From assembly GCF_013911645.1 (NCBI RefSeq), contig NZ_JACESV010000001.1, forward strand, positions 1,240,001 to 1,304,000: 64,000 nucleotides of DNA. The letters are read 5' to 3'. Below, piece by piece: positions 1-8,098 of the stretch; positions within the stretch are counted from its first letter, which is position 1, and each line of letters starts with the position of its first letter. The translations under genes and the position numbers were made by a program. The stretch is from Allomuricauda sp. (GTDB taxonomy: Bacteria > Bacteroidota > Bacteroidia > Flavobacteriales > Flavobacteriaceae). The notes below the pieces were generated by a model. That model searched no databases. It saw nothing but the letters and a program-made list of their open reading frames with translations, and had not been told where the DNA came from.

Positions 1-28
1 TTGGTTTTTTATCTTCATGAAGTTTGTT

Positions 29-937
29 TTAAAATGATTCTTTCGAGAGTTCCATATTGGCCATGGCACCTGCCAAGTTGCCCGATGCCACAGCTTGGGC
101 AACCGACCGCATGGAAATACAGTTATCCCCACAAGCAAACACTCCAGGCACAGTGGTCATCTGAAAATGATCCGTTTTAATAAAACCTTGTTCCGTAAGT
201 TCGCAGCCCAGCGAATTGGGAATATCCGAACTTTGTTCAAATGGGACACCCGCATAAACGGCCGAAAAGGAAATTTTATCCCCATTATCAAGGACCACTT
301 TATGGAGGTATCCATTTTTATGTTCCATTGCCATAACATTATGATGTACCATTTTGACACCATGCTTTTGAAGTGTTTTTAACTCTTCTTCGGTAAAATT
401 TGACACTTCTTGGCCTAGAATGGTAAGATCATCGGTAAGGTTGAGCAACAACGGAGCCAAATGAAATGCTTTTTCTGCCGGTGCCCATATCCCTGTTTTT
501 TTACCGCGGTATTCATACCCATGGCAATAGGGACAATGTATCACGGAAATCCCCCAGCATTCTTGAAAACCCGGAATCTCAGGCATCAAATCCTTGATGC
601 CCGTGGCCATAATCAATTTCTTTCCCTCAAAAACATCCCCAGTATCGGTACGGACAAGAAAACCACTTGTAGATGTACTTGCATTTAATGCAAAGCCTTT
701 AAAAAACGTAACACTTTCATAGTCCTTAACCTGCCTTGTTGCGAGGTCGGCAATCTCCTTGGGAGGTTTGCCATCTTGTGTCAAAAAATTTTGGGAATGT
801 GGAGTTTGCCTATTACATGGCTCGCCCCCATCAATAACCAAGGTTTGTTTTAACGACCTTCCGAGGGCCATAGCTGCCGAAAGCCCTGCATAACTTCCTC
901 CTATAATGATAACATCGTATATCTTGTTTTTTTCCAT
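29..937 (-). CDS. Thioredoxin reductase-like FAD/NAD(P)-dependent oxidoreductase
   Basis: A 302-residue cytosolic flavoprotein of the thioredoxin-reductase-like pyridine nucleotide-disulfide oxidoreductase family. The FAD-binding Rossmann motif (IIGGSYAGLSAA) lies at residues 11-22, a second ATG motif at about 111-113, and a redox pair CPYC at 135-138 within HCPYCHGYEY. A C-terminal GVFACGDN motif, which contacts FAD, follows near residue 265. Length and motif order match the short thioredoxin reductase-like group rather than the glutathione reductase group. It probably reduces a small thiol or metal-stress substrate with NAD(P)H; the true partner is unknown, and no thioredoxin gene is adjacent. 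It is divergent from the Fur-family gene at 1017 with about 79 bp between the starts, so the two may share a control region. A decayed copy of its first codons lies at about 1542-1572. Family certain, substrate unknown. Confidence 0.9.
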   Translation of the reverse strand: MEKNKIYDVIIIGGSYAGLSAAMALGRSLKQTLVIDGGEPCNRQTPHSQNFLTQDGKPPKEIADLATRQVKDYESVTFFKGFALNASTSTSGFLVRTDTGDVFEGKKLIMATGIKDLMPEIPGFQECWGISVIHCPYCHGYEYRGKKTGIWAPAEKAFHLAPLLLNLTDDLTILGQEVSNFTEEELKTLQKHGVKMVHHNVMAMEHKNGYLHKVVLDNGDKISFSAVYAGVPFEQSSDIPNSLGCELTEQGFIKTDHFQMTTVPGVFACGDNCISMRSVAQAVASGNLAGAMANMELSKESF

Positions 938-986
938 ATTGTGATTTGTAACGCTATAATTTTTGTCAACCTTATGAATATTTTAT

Positions 987-1000
987 ATTATTGCAATAAT
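987..1000. promoter_or_regulatory. Perfect 14-bp palindrome, candidate Fur-family operator
   Basis: ATTATTGCAATAAT is a perfect inverted repeat in the 79-bp divergent gap, ending 17 bp before the start codon of the Fur-family gene. AT-rich palindromes in this position are typical of autoregulated Fur, Zur or PerR genes. No footprint or consensus for this branch could be compared, so the link to the regulator is inference from position. Confidence 0.4.
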
Positions 1001-1016
1001 GTCGCATTAATAATTT

Positions 1017-1391
1017 ATGAAAAGAAGAAACACACCAACAAAACAGGCAATCTTGAATTTATTGTCCCAGAGTGGCAAGGCCATGAGCCATGATGCCATT
1101 GAGGACAAGATCGATATGGATATCAATAGGGCGACCATATACAGAATCTTAAACCGGTTTTGTGAGGATGGTCTGGTCCATAATGTTGTAGCGGAGGATG
1201 GTAAACAGTATTTTGCAATCTGCATGGACTGTGATGGGAAGTCCTTGCCGGATAGCCACTTCCACTTTCGTTGCACCAGTTGCCAAACTATCGCCTGTTT
1301 AAAGGAAAAAGTGGATTTTTCGTTGCCTATGGGCTATAAGGTTGAAAGTGTCAACTGTGTTTTAACGGGTACTTGTGTGGATTGTGCTTAG
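1017..1391 (+). CDS. Fur-family metal- or redox-responsive transcriptional regulator
   Basis: A 124-residue DNA-binding regulator of the Fur/Zur/PerR family. The winged-helix domain covers about residues 5-65, with the recognition helix in the stretch NRATIYRILNRF (37-48). The metal-binding dimerisation half carries H81 and H83 (HFHF), a CTSC pair at 86-89 and a CVDC pair at 120-123, the four cysteines expected to hold structural zinc. It is a little shorter than classical Fur (about 150 aa) and lacks the long His-rich C-terminus, as do many small Flavobacteria homologues. Whether it senses iron, zinc or peroxide cannot be told from sequence. It faces away from the flavin oxidoreductase gene, and a perfect palindrome lies just upstream, so autoregulation and control of the neighbour are plausible. 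Confident on family. Confidence 0.9.
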   Translation: MKRRNTPTKQAILNLLSQSGKAMSHDAIEDKIDMDINRATIYRILNRFCEDGLVHNVVAEDGKQYFAICMDCDGKSLPDSHFHFRCTSCQTIACLKEKVDFSLPMGYKVESVNCVLTGTCVDCA

Positions 1392-1475
1392 TGCTACATG
1401 CTGAAGTATGTGGAACACTAAAAATCCTATGTCATAATTAATGATAAAACGGCTATCAAATCCAAGAAGATCAGT

Positions 1476-1572
1476 TCACTCCATCCCAACAAAACGATAC
1501 AGGTAATCCGAAGCTTGTAAAAGCTTGCCCTTTAATGATGGCATCGTATGTCTTATTCTTTCCTATATTGTT
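1476..1572 (-). pseudogene. Fused gene remnants: oxidoreductase N-terminus joined to M1 peptidase C-terminus
   Basis: Read on the minus strand, 1572 to about 1542 aligns without gaps to the first codons and immediate upstream bases of the oxidoreductase gene at 937: IGKNKTYDAII against MEKNKIYDVII, with the start ATG now ATA. From about 1541 to 1476 the sequence continues, in another frame, as a near copy of the last 21 codons of the M1 aminopeptidase (3628-3693): PSLKGKLLQASDYLYRFV against PSLKGKLLQASDDLYRFV, ending in its own stop. The joint falls on the shared string ATCATTA. This is a non-coding scar, probably made by illegitimate recombination between paralogous copies and then decayed. 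The homology is seen directly; the mechanism is inferred. Confidence 0.75.
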
Positions 1573-1611
1573 ACCCTTCGTTTGCCCGAAGTGGAAGGTT
1601 AACGAGAGGGA

Positions 1612-1815
1612 GTGAAATCACAAAAGTTTTCATTTGAAAATACCAAAGGAGAATTTATTGGTTTTTACTCCGAACATCACCAAGAAGTTTTTACACATAC
1701 CGATGGTTTTGTACATGTTCATTTTTTAATGAAGGACAAATCATTTATGGGTCACTTGGATAAGATTAGCACGAAGGGTAAAACCTATAAACGGTATTTG
1801 CCCATAAGAAAATAG
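1612..1815 (+). pseudogene. C-terminal fragment resembling acetolactate decarboxylase (BudA family)
   Basis: A 67-codon frame with GTG as its only plausible start. Its product resembles the C-terminal third of Bacteroidota alpha-acetolactate decarboxylase-like proteins: a GFYSEHHQEVFTH segment, then HVHFLMKDKSFMGHLD, the region that in BudA carries metal-binding histidines, and a YLP-type ending. The full enzyme is about 230-260 residues, so most of the protein, including the N-terminal metal-binding Glu, is missing. The same frame runs upstream to about 1573 (TLRLPEVEG) but is broken by a TAA at 1600-1602. With the neighbouring fusion scar this suggests a dead remnant. A short expressed protein cannot be excluded. 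The family call is from recalled family patterns, not a search. Confidence 0.55.
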
Positions 1816-1819
1816 GAGG

Positions 1820-2731
1820 TTAATTCTTCTTATTTGTGTTGAACCAGTAGCTTAAACCAACGGACCAGTAAAACACATTCTCCAAATCTTCTTTAAAGGT
1901 TTCTGTATCTGTGGTAAGGGTTGCAGGGGTCTGTGGAAATGCCCAAGTAGGTGTAAACGACAAAATAAATTGGTCGAAATGGTATTGGAAGGGAAAACTT
2001 AGTTCCATATTGAGTAGATTAAATTTGGAAGCTTCCGCAATTTGCACTGTCGTAACCTCGGTTCCTGGATCTATAGATCCTCCCGAACCACTACCCTGTC
2101 CATTACTCCCACTCTTTCTGTTACCCAATCGGCTGGTAGTGTAGTATTCTTCATAAAAGTATTGGGATCCTGCAAATACCGAAAATCGGGGGGCAAACAA
2201 TAAATGATCGTCAAATGCCCTAAACGTATGATCGGCCATAAAACCTAAAAAAATATCGGGCGAGCTATTCTTATTGAAATATGAACTGGCGTAAAGCGAT
2301 AGTTCCAGCAATTTAAAATCGTAACTGATCAAACCCGTAATGTCCGCGACCACCTCGGATTGTACATTGTAACTATCTTCATTGTAAAAATAAGCCGTTC
2401 CCGAAACACCTCCGCTCCAATTATTGGAATCAAACAAATACCCTCCAGTCAAATAAAAAAGGTCCACGCGTTGCTCATCGGAACTTGTAAGATAGGATAC
2501 AGTGGCATCAATGAACAATCCCGATTTGTCATAATATCCAATGGAAGGCAATAGGTACGGAGCAGCTATGGAATCTCGCCTACCCATAAATACCGCATCG
2601 TTCATATAACTTACATCCATCAAAACATAGGAATCTTCGCTATCGGACTTTTCCTTATTGATCTTTTGGGCAAATGCACCTGCTATGGTACCCAAACATA
2701 ATATTAAGCTTAAGAGTAAACACCGTTTCAT
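1820..2731 (-). CDS. Exported hypothetical protein, probable outer-membrane beta-barrel
   Basis: A 303-residue protein with a clear signal peptide (cleavage after about residue 21, GAFAQ). The mature part is rich in alternating aromatic and polar residues (YLTGGYLF, LSLYASSYF, VFYWSVGLSYWF), as in short outer-membrane barrels, and it ends close to an aromatic strand. A Gly/Ser-rich linker at about 205-220 probably forms a surface loop. No conserved enzyme motif is seen and I do not recognise a named family. Next upstream on the same strand is the DUF6799-like gene, 68 bp away, so they could share a transcript. The call rests on signal peptide, composition and strand-like periodicity only. Confidence 0.7.
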   Translation of the reverse strand: MKRCLLLSLILCLGTIAGAFAQKINKEKSDSEDSYVLMDVSYMNDAVFMGRRDSIAAPYLLPSIGYYDKSGLFIDATVSYLTSSDEQRVDLFYLTGGYLFDSNNWSGGVSGTAYFYNEDSYNVQSEVVADITGLISYDFKLLELSLYASSYFNKNSSPDIFLGFMADHTFRAFDDHLLFAPRFSVFAGSQYFYEEYYTTSRLGNRKSGSNGQGSGSGGSIDPGTEVTTVQIAEASKFNLLNMELSFPFQYHFDQFILSFTPTWAFPQTPATLTTDTETFKEDLENVFYWSVGLSYWFNTNKKN

Positions 2732-2799
2732 GATAAATCATTTACAGATGGAACATAAGGGCTCAACCATACGGTGGTCAAGCCCTCGATACAGTACCT

Positions 2800-3480
2800 T
2801 CACATGACGCCCCCTTTTTTCTTAAGGGCTGATTTGTTCATGGATTTTTTAGACTTCATGTTTTTGATGGACTTCATATTCTTGTTTGCCATCATTTTAC
2901 GATGCTTGTACATGTTTGTGAACTTTTCACCATTCAAATTCAAACATTCACCGTCTTGAAGCCTCAATTGCTGACGATTTTGATTCATGTAGGTACCGTC
3001 TGGGTCAACCGTGGTTCCATCTGCAAGCTCAAGCCGCTGCTGCAATCTGTTTTGTGATTGCGTCCTGATTTGATATACATCTCCATCAATGAGCATCAAT
3101 TGATACCTGTTTTGGTTGCGTTGCTGGATCTGTGCATCGGTAAGTCCTTTATCCGCTTGCATCACTTTGTAACGATACTGATACTCATTGCGATATTTAA
3201 TTCCATCACTATCCAAACATTCACCATCTTTTAACCTAAGTCTATCTCGATCTCGGGTAAAATAGGTTCCATTTGGGTTAACTACCGTTCCATCGTTCAA
3301 CGTAATGGGGTCTTCCAAACGGATCTGGTCACGATCTCGAATTTGAAGTACATCGCCATCGACCAGCATTAAACGGTCTCGATCTTGATCGGGATCTTGG
3401 ACTCTGTCCCTATCCCTGTCCTGTGCCATCAGTGTCATTGTTCCAAGAACAACGAACACCAACATTAAAATCTTTTTCAT
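2800..3480 (-). CDS. Secreted DUF6799-like protein with two repeats and an Asp/Arg-rich linker
   Basis: The start is placed at the MKKILMLVF methionine at 3480, because this gives a proper signal peptide ending at about residue 20 (LMAQ); an upstream in-frame start adds an unlikely leader. The mature protein starts with an Asp-Arg repeat (DRDRDRVQDPDQDRDR) and has two tandem copies of a module of about 60 residues: LMLVDGDVLQIRDRDQIRL then LTLNDGTVV, NGTYFTRDRDRLRLKDGECL; and LMLIDGDVYQIRTQSQNRL, LADGTTVDPDGTYM, LRLQDGECLNLNG. These resemble DUF6799, found in Bacteroidota secreted proteins. The tail (from about 195) is Lys/Met-rich. Function unknown; the highly charged first part and basic tail suggest ion or polymer binding, but this is a guess. 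Confidence 0.8.
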   Translation of the reverse strand: MKKILMLVFVVLGTMTLMAQDRDRDRVQDPDQDRDRLMLVDGDVLQIRDRDQIRLEDPITLNDGTVVNPNGTYFTRDRDRLRLKDGECLDSDGIKYRNEYQYRYKVMQADKGLTDAQIQQRNQNRYQLMLIDGDVYQIRTQSQNRLQQRLELADGTTVDPDGTYMNQNRQQLRLQDGECLNLNGEKFTNMYKHRKMMANKNMKSIKNMKSKKSMNKSALKKKGGVM

Positions 3481-3627
3481 GGTACTCGTATTTATAAAGT
3501 TTATTGGAACCAAAGTATGGCCACTGCTACAAGAACACAATGATCCTGATCATCAAAACACTGAAAAACAATTATTTAGAGTGATTTACTTGTGACTAAA
3601 GTCACATAATACGAAGAAAAATTGTCT

Positions 3628-6183
3628 TTACTCCTGATTTACAAAACGATACAAATCATCCGAAGCCTGCAAAAGCTTGCCCTTTAATGATGGCTCCATA
3701 TCAGGATGCTGTGATAAATACGTTTCGACCATCCCATAGGCCTTATCGGATTGATATTGCCCTACAGTGGATGTAAGCCATCGCTTGGGAAAAAAAATAT
3801 CCCCTGTTTTTTGTATTTCTTCGAGCAGTTCCAAAGCCAAGGGCAAATGTTTGATCGCTGTTTTTTGACGTAGCGGATGATGTATAAAAGCACATGCCGT
3901 GCCCACCCAAGATTCCTTTTCACGGTTTTGGGCTTCTTTGAGCGACTCAAAAAAGGCATCTCGCACGGCAATGTCCGATGAAAGAGCTGGCAATAAAAAC
4001 TCAAAACGTTTCACCTTATCTGGATTATTCAGTTGTGACTTGGCCTTTTCCAATAGGGTCGCTGCTTTATCGTGTCCATAAAGCGCAAGGGACATGGCCA
4101 TGTCGGTATAATCATCTTGATTTAACTTTAAGTCGGGAATCTTAATGTTTTTGTGCCAAATTTGGTAAAGCCTCTCTTTGGCATTGTCCGAATAGGCCAA
4201 TCCCTTCCAAAGTCCAAATAGGTTCTTTTTAATATTGGGCTTGTACCCATCATCAAGAAGTTCCTTCCAGAGCTGTTCCTCCACCAAAGGTTGCTTTTTT
4301 GTTCGCTGTTCCCCGTTCAAGAAACTCCAAAATATCGCGTTCGCCTGTCCACATACCATTCCATGCACAAACTCATTCTGTTCATTGAGAATGCCTTCCA
4401 TATATAGATCAAAGGCTTCAAGAGGTGATATATTCCCAGACAATGCATTTTCGTATGTATTTAAATAGGCATACCCACGGGCTACTTCGTCCTTCAATTG
4501 TGGAATAATAGGCAAATCCGAAGTGTCCAAAGGAAAAACACCATATCCAAAAGCATTGGAATTATAAATGATAGCCCGGGGTTTCGGCAATCCTATGGCC
4601 AACTTCACATCCACACTACTTCCAGAAATCGTAACAGGGATAATTCGTGCGCTATCTGGATACACCAAGGTTACCTCGAAAGACTGGGGCCATAGCTTGT
4701 CGCTCCCATCTTCGGCGTGCTGGGAAATGGTAAAGCTTGTTATTTTTCCTTCTTCATAATTGATTTCTTCCGTTAATACAGGCCTACCGGATTGGTTTAC
4801 CCATACTTCGCTCCACTGTTTCAAATCTTTGGGTGTACGTTTATCCAAAATTTCCACCAAATCATTCCAAGTGGCATTGTTGTAGGCGTAGGTTAAAATA
4901 TATTCCCGTATGCCATCGCGAAAGGCCTTCTCCCCTATAGTCGCTTCCAATTGGCGCATCATAATGGGGGCCTTGTTATAAATGATTCCCCCATACAGGC
5001 TACCGGCATTTTTTAAGTTATCCAGTTGTTGACGTATGGGATTGGTGCCACGGGTTCTATCCTCTCCGTAAGCGCTCCGGTAATGGGAAATCATGAATTG
5101 CAGCTTATGATTGATATCGGGAAAAGTGGGGTTTATGATTTTATCGGCCATAAAATTGGCGAACACTTCTTTCATCCAAACATCGTTGAACCAGTCCATC
5201 GTCACCATGTCCCCAAACCACATATGTGAAGTTTCATGGGCAATCAATTTGGCACTTCCCATTCTGCGACGCTCCGTGGCGCTCTCATCCAAAAAAATAG
5301 AGGATTGCCGATATTGAATGGCCCCCACATGTTCCATTCCGCCATACTGGAACCCGGGAATGGCTGCAAAATCCAATTTTTGAAAAGGGAACTCATAACG
5401 CGTATAATCCTTTAAAAAATCTATGGATCGTTGATGTAAATCAAAAATGGTCGGAATGCTATGTTCTATCTTGATCGAGTCTGTTTCCCGGTATAAAAGT
5501 GTCATATCAAACATCCCTGGATTCTCTGTAACTGACTCGAACTTTCCGGCGACCATGGAGAACAGGTAGGTGCTCATGGCGTCGCTCTCATCAAAACTAT
5601 AGTGGACCTTGTCCCCTTTCTGGGTACTTTTCACCAAAGGTGCGCCACATAATACCTTCCATCCTTCGGGAGCAGTAACATCTAAAAGATAACGTGCTTT
5701 TATGTTGGGCTGGTCAAAACAGGGAAACAGCGTACTTGCACGGTCAGGAACAAGAAGCGTATACAGAAAGTCCTCGTTGCGGTTTAGGGACAATTCGCCG
5801 GCATTAAAAACAATTTCAATGGTGTTTGGACCTTCCTCAAGGTTCTTAGAAATAATGATGTGCTCTTTTTGATGGTTGATTTCCTGCGCTTCGCCATTGA
5901 CACTGATGCTTTTTAACAAGGAACTGGCTGCGTTAAAATCGAGGTATAGGGGGTGGGAAAGGTCGTTGATTTCCAAATCCAACTTTAACCTGGAAGGAAT
6001 GGGCTCCTGCTTTTTGGAGGGAATATCGAAAGATAGATTGTATACCACATCGGATACCTGCTCTTTTCTATATGCTGCCATTTTTAAGGGAATACCTTCC
6101 TCCAATAAGTCAACCTTTGGAGCAGTATTGCAGGCTGCGTTGAGTATTAATAAACAAATGGAGAACGCAATGTTCTTTTTCAT
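3628..6183 (-). CDS. M1-family zinc aminopeptidase lipoprotein
   Basis: An 851-residue exported metallo-aminopeptidase. The signal ends in a lipobox-like LILNAAC with Cys at residue 18, so it is probably anchored as a lipoprotein. The exopeptidase substrate motif GGMEH and the zinc site HETSH, followed after 18 residues by the third ligand Glu (MKEVFANF), are both present, as is a C-terminal helical ERAP1-like half. It should trim N-terminal residues from peptides in the periplasm or at the surface. It follows the 6269-7033 gene on the same strand with an 85-bp gap. A copy of its last 21 codons lies in the scar at 1476-1541. Family assignment is firm; substrate unknown. Confidence 0.93.
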   Translation of the reverse strand: MKKNIAFSICLLILNAACNTAPKVDLLEEGIPLKMAAYRKEQVSDVVYNLSFDIPSKKQEPIPSRLKLDLEINDLSHPLYLDFNAASSLLKSISVNGEAQEINHQKEHIIISKNLEEGPNTIEIVFNAGELSLNRNEDFLYTLLVPDRASTLFPCFDQPNIKARYLLDVTAPEGWKVLCGAPLVKSTQKGDKVHYSFDESDAMSTYLFSMVAGKFESVTENPGMFDMTLLYRETDSIKIEHSIPTIFDLHQRSIDFLKDYTRYEFPFQKLDFAAIPGFQYGGMEHVGAIQYRQSSIFLDESATERRRMGSAKLIAHETSHMWFGDMVTMDWFNDVWMKEVFANFMADKIINPTFPDINHKLQFMISHYRSAYGEDRTRGTNPIRQQLDNLKNAGSLYGGIIYNKAPIMMRQLEATIGEKAFRDGIREYILTYAYNNATWNDLVEILDKRTPKDLKQWSEVWVNQSGRPVLTEEINYEEGKITSFTISQHAEDGSDKLWPQSFEVTLVYPDSARIIPVTISGSSVDVKLAIGLPKPRAIIYNSNAFGYGVFPLDTSDLPIIPQLKDEVARGYAYLNTYENALSGNISPLEAFDLYMEGILNEQNEFVHGMVCGQANAIFWSFLNGEQRTKKQPLVEEQLWKELLDDGYKPNIKKNLFGLWKGLAYSDNAKERLYQIWHKNIKIPDLKLNQDDYTDMAMSLALYGHDKAATLLEKAKSQLNNPDKVKRFEFLLPALSSDIAVRDAFFESLKEAQNREKESWVGTACAFIHHPLRQKTAIKHLPLALELLEEIQKTGDIFFPKRWLTSTVGQYQSDKAYGMVETYLSQHPDMEPSLKGKLLQASDDLYRFVNQE

Positions 6184-6268
6184 AATGGATTGATTGGAAG
6201 GTATAAGGTACCAATTTTACACAACCCAATCAATGAAAATCATTTTGATGCCTGTATTGCTTATAGTT

Positions 6269-7033
6269 TTACCCTCGTACCACAAAATTTATCGTATCAA
6301 CACCCGTATTTCCCGTTTTGGAATTATAGGCATACACTGTAATTTGGTAATATCCTGCTTCCGTTAGCTTTAGGGTTCCTTCAAAGGTGTTTTGGCTCGG
6401 ATTGTCCAATACTGTTTCGCCAAAAGATTCCCCATCTTTTTGCACCAAAGCCTTGACCTCCATAAGATTGGAGTCCCAAATACCTTCTTTATCAATCGGG
6501 CAGCCGCACATCATCACAATGTTGGCCGTGATCTTTATACCAGATGCGGAAATCGATTCCAAAGAAATATATTGATGCGTGTTGGGTTCCAATATATCAA
6601 TTACAAAGCCGGGAATTTCCAAAACTACGCCATCGCCTAAAATATCCTTTCCGGGGATTAGCCATAGTTCGGTACTGGCATGTATCCGTGCATTTTTTTT
6701 GTTGACCGGAGAAAGCACCTCCACGCGAACAAAAGTAGGCTCGTCAATGTCTACAACGGCCAAAAACCCAGCAGTTTTGTCGTCACTAAGTTGCGTGTAG
6801 CGCTCATGGGGACTTTTCATGATAAGATTTGTGTTCCCAGTAGCACCAACCGTGTTTCCTTCCGCTAAAATTTCGCCGTTCCGGGTATTGCGCACAATAA
6901 CATGTGCCCCACCAATGGAACTTCCCACAAACTTGGCGTCTTTTGCTTTTGCCCGGACCATAAGTTTGGTTTCTGTGGCAAACGCATTGATACAAATTGA
7001 AAGTAGGGCTAAAACAAGGATTGATTTCTTCAT
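6269..7033 (-). CDS. Secreted protein of unknown function with a CGCP motif
   Basis: A 254-residue protein with a signal peptide (MKKSILVLALLSICINAFA, cleavage near residue 19). The mature region is rich in beta-strand-forming residues. Two apparent Ig-like parts are seen: about 22-120 (MVRAKAKDAKFVGSSIGG onward, a carboxypeptidase-regulatory-like pattern) and about 165-254, ending YYQITVYAYNSKTGNTG. An unusual MMCGCPI motif at about residue 174-180 provides two cysteines and might hold a metal or a disulfide. I do not recognise a family. It is upstream of the M1 aminopeptidase on the same strand, so a shared envelope role is possible but not shown. Confidence 0.75.
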   Translation of the reverse strand: MKKSILVLALLSICINAFATETKLMVRAKAKDAKFVGSSIGGAHVIVRNTRNGEILAEGNTVGATGNTNLIMKSPHERYTQLSDDKTAGFLAVVDIDEPTFVRVEVLSPVNKKNARIHASTELWLIPGKDILGDGVVLEIPGFVIDILEPNTHQYISLESISASGIKITANIVMMCGCPIDKEGIWDSNLMEVKALVQKDGESFGETVLDNPSQNTFEGTLKLTEAGYYQITVYAYNSKTGNTGVDTINFVVRG

Positions 7034-7092
7034 TGCTGTTTTTTTTACAATCCTAAAATTACTGCTTTTTGCAGCGTTTCACCTCAAATCCA

Positions 7093-7335
7093 TCAGGATT
7101 TTCTTTGGGAGTTCAATCGTTGAAGTTCTTTATCCGCTGCTTCGATCAAGTTCTTAAAATAATCGGAATCCTTTTTTGGGCAGGATTGCTCCAAATGATA
7201 CCTGGAACTTTCGATGAGTCTTTGGCAATAGGATATTTGCTCTTTTAACGGACATTTACATATGGTTTGGCCATAAAGATGGTCCAATTGGTGCAATGAG
7301 GGCTTGGGGGAACTATTTTTAAAAAACTTGAACAT
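7093..7335 (-). CDS. Small hypothetical protein with conserved-looking cysteines
   Basis: An 80-residue protein when started at the ATG at 7335 (MFKFFKNSSP); a TTG 13 codons upstream is a weaker alternative. It has three cysteines (CKCP and YCQ region) plus a fourth in EQSCPKKD, and a helical, charged C-terminus (FKNLIEAADKELQRLNSQ). No signal peptide or domain is recognised. It lies between the response regulator (62 bp upstream) and the 6269-7033 gene on the same strand, so it may be at the end of the two-component operon. The frame is open across most of this gap, and its codon use resembles that of its neighbours, which favours a real gene. Confidence 0.5.
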   Translation of the reverse strand: MFKFFKNSSPKPSLHQLDHLYGQTICKCPLKEQISYCQRLIESSRYHLEQSCPKKDSDYFKNLIEAADKELQRLNSQRKS

Positions 7336-7396
7336 ATAAACAAACGGTAACCAGATTCTCTGAAAGGTTATCAAAAACCAAGCCAGAATATTTGGT

Positions 7397-8098
7397 TTAA
7401 GACTCCTCTACCCGAAGCATAAACCCGCGACGGCTCACGTTTACTATACTCAGTTTGGGGTCTTGGCCAAGATGTTTTCGTAAATGTGATATAAAAACAT
7501 TAAGGCTTTTTTTGTTGAAATAGTCGTTTTTGTCCCAAACCGTGGTCAAAATTTCCTTATGGGTGCACAATTGGTTTTTGTTTTTGGCCAGCAAGGCCAA
7601 TAGGTCAAACTCCTTGCCCGTTAATTTTATCGGTTTTCCTTTATAGTTGAGCTCAAAATTGTCCATATTGAGGACATAATCCCCGATTTCGTACTGCGAT
7701 ACCTGGTCTTCTTGCGCCGCATCGCTGACCAATCTGGACAACAAGGCATTGATACGGACCACCAGCTCCTCCTCATCAATCGGCTTCTTTAAATAGTCGA
7801 CCGCACCTAAGGAAAACCCTTTTAAAACATCTATTTTGAGCGAACGGGCCGTTAAAAAGATAAATGGCAGCTCTGCATTGATCGCCTTTATTTTCTGGGA
7901 AAGTTCAAATCCGTCCATATCGGGAAGCATCACATCCAAAATGGCCAGGTCGAACACATTGCTTTTTGTTTTGATTATGGCCTCCGAAGCATCCTTGGCC
8001 CAAGTGACCGAAAAACCCTTCATTCCCAGATATTCCGAGAGCAAATACCCCAAGGAATTATCATCTTCTACCAAAATCAATTTGTACATTTTATCCAT
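7397..8098 (-). CDS. OmpR-family DNA-binding response regulator
   Basis: A 233-residue two-component regulator. The receiver domain (about 5-120) has the acidic pair ED at 11-12, the phospho-acceptor D55 in LAILDVMLPD and the conserved Lys in YLKKP near 105. The C-terminal winged-helix domain (about 140-230) shows the OmpR pattern LTGKEFDLLALLAKNKNQ and an end like VNVSRRGFMLRV. Its start overlaps the stop of the kinase gene by 8 bp, so the two are translationally coupled. It should activate or repress promoters when phosphorylated by the neighbouring kinase; no target can be named. The downstream small gene at 7093 may belong to the same transcript. Confidence 0.93.
   Translation of the reverse strand: MDKMYKLILVEDDNSLGYLLSEYLGMKGFSVTWAKDASEAIIKTKSNVFDLAILDVMLPDMDGFELSQKIKAINAELPFIFLTARSLKIDVLKGFSLGAVDYLKKPIDEEELVVRINALLSRLVSDAAQEDQVSQYEIGDYVLNMDNFELNYKGKPIKLTGKEFDLLALLAKNKNQLCTHKEILTTVWDKNDYFNKKSLNVFISHLRKHLGQDPKLSIVNVSRRGFMLRVEES

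Noticed and set aside
1392-1819. Insertion sequence as cause of the gene graveyard
   Set aside because: No transposase fragment, no terminal inverted repeats and no target duplication could be seen.
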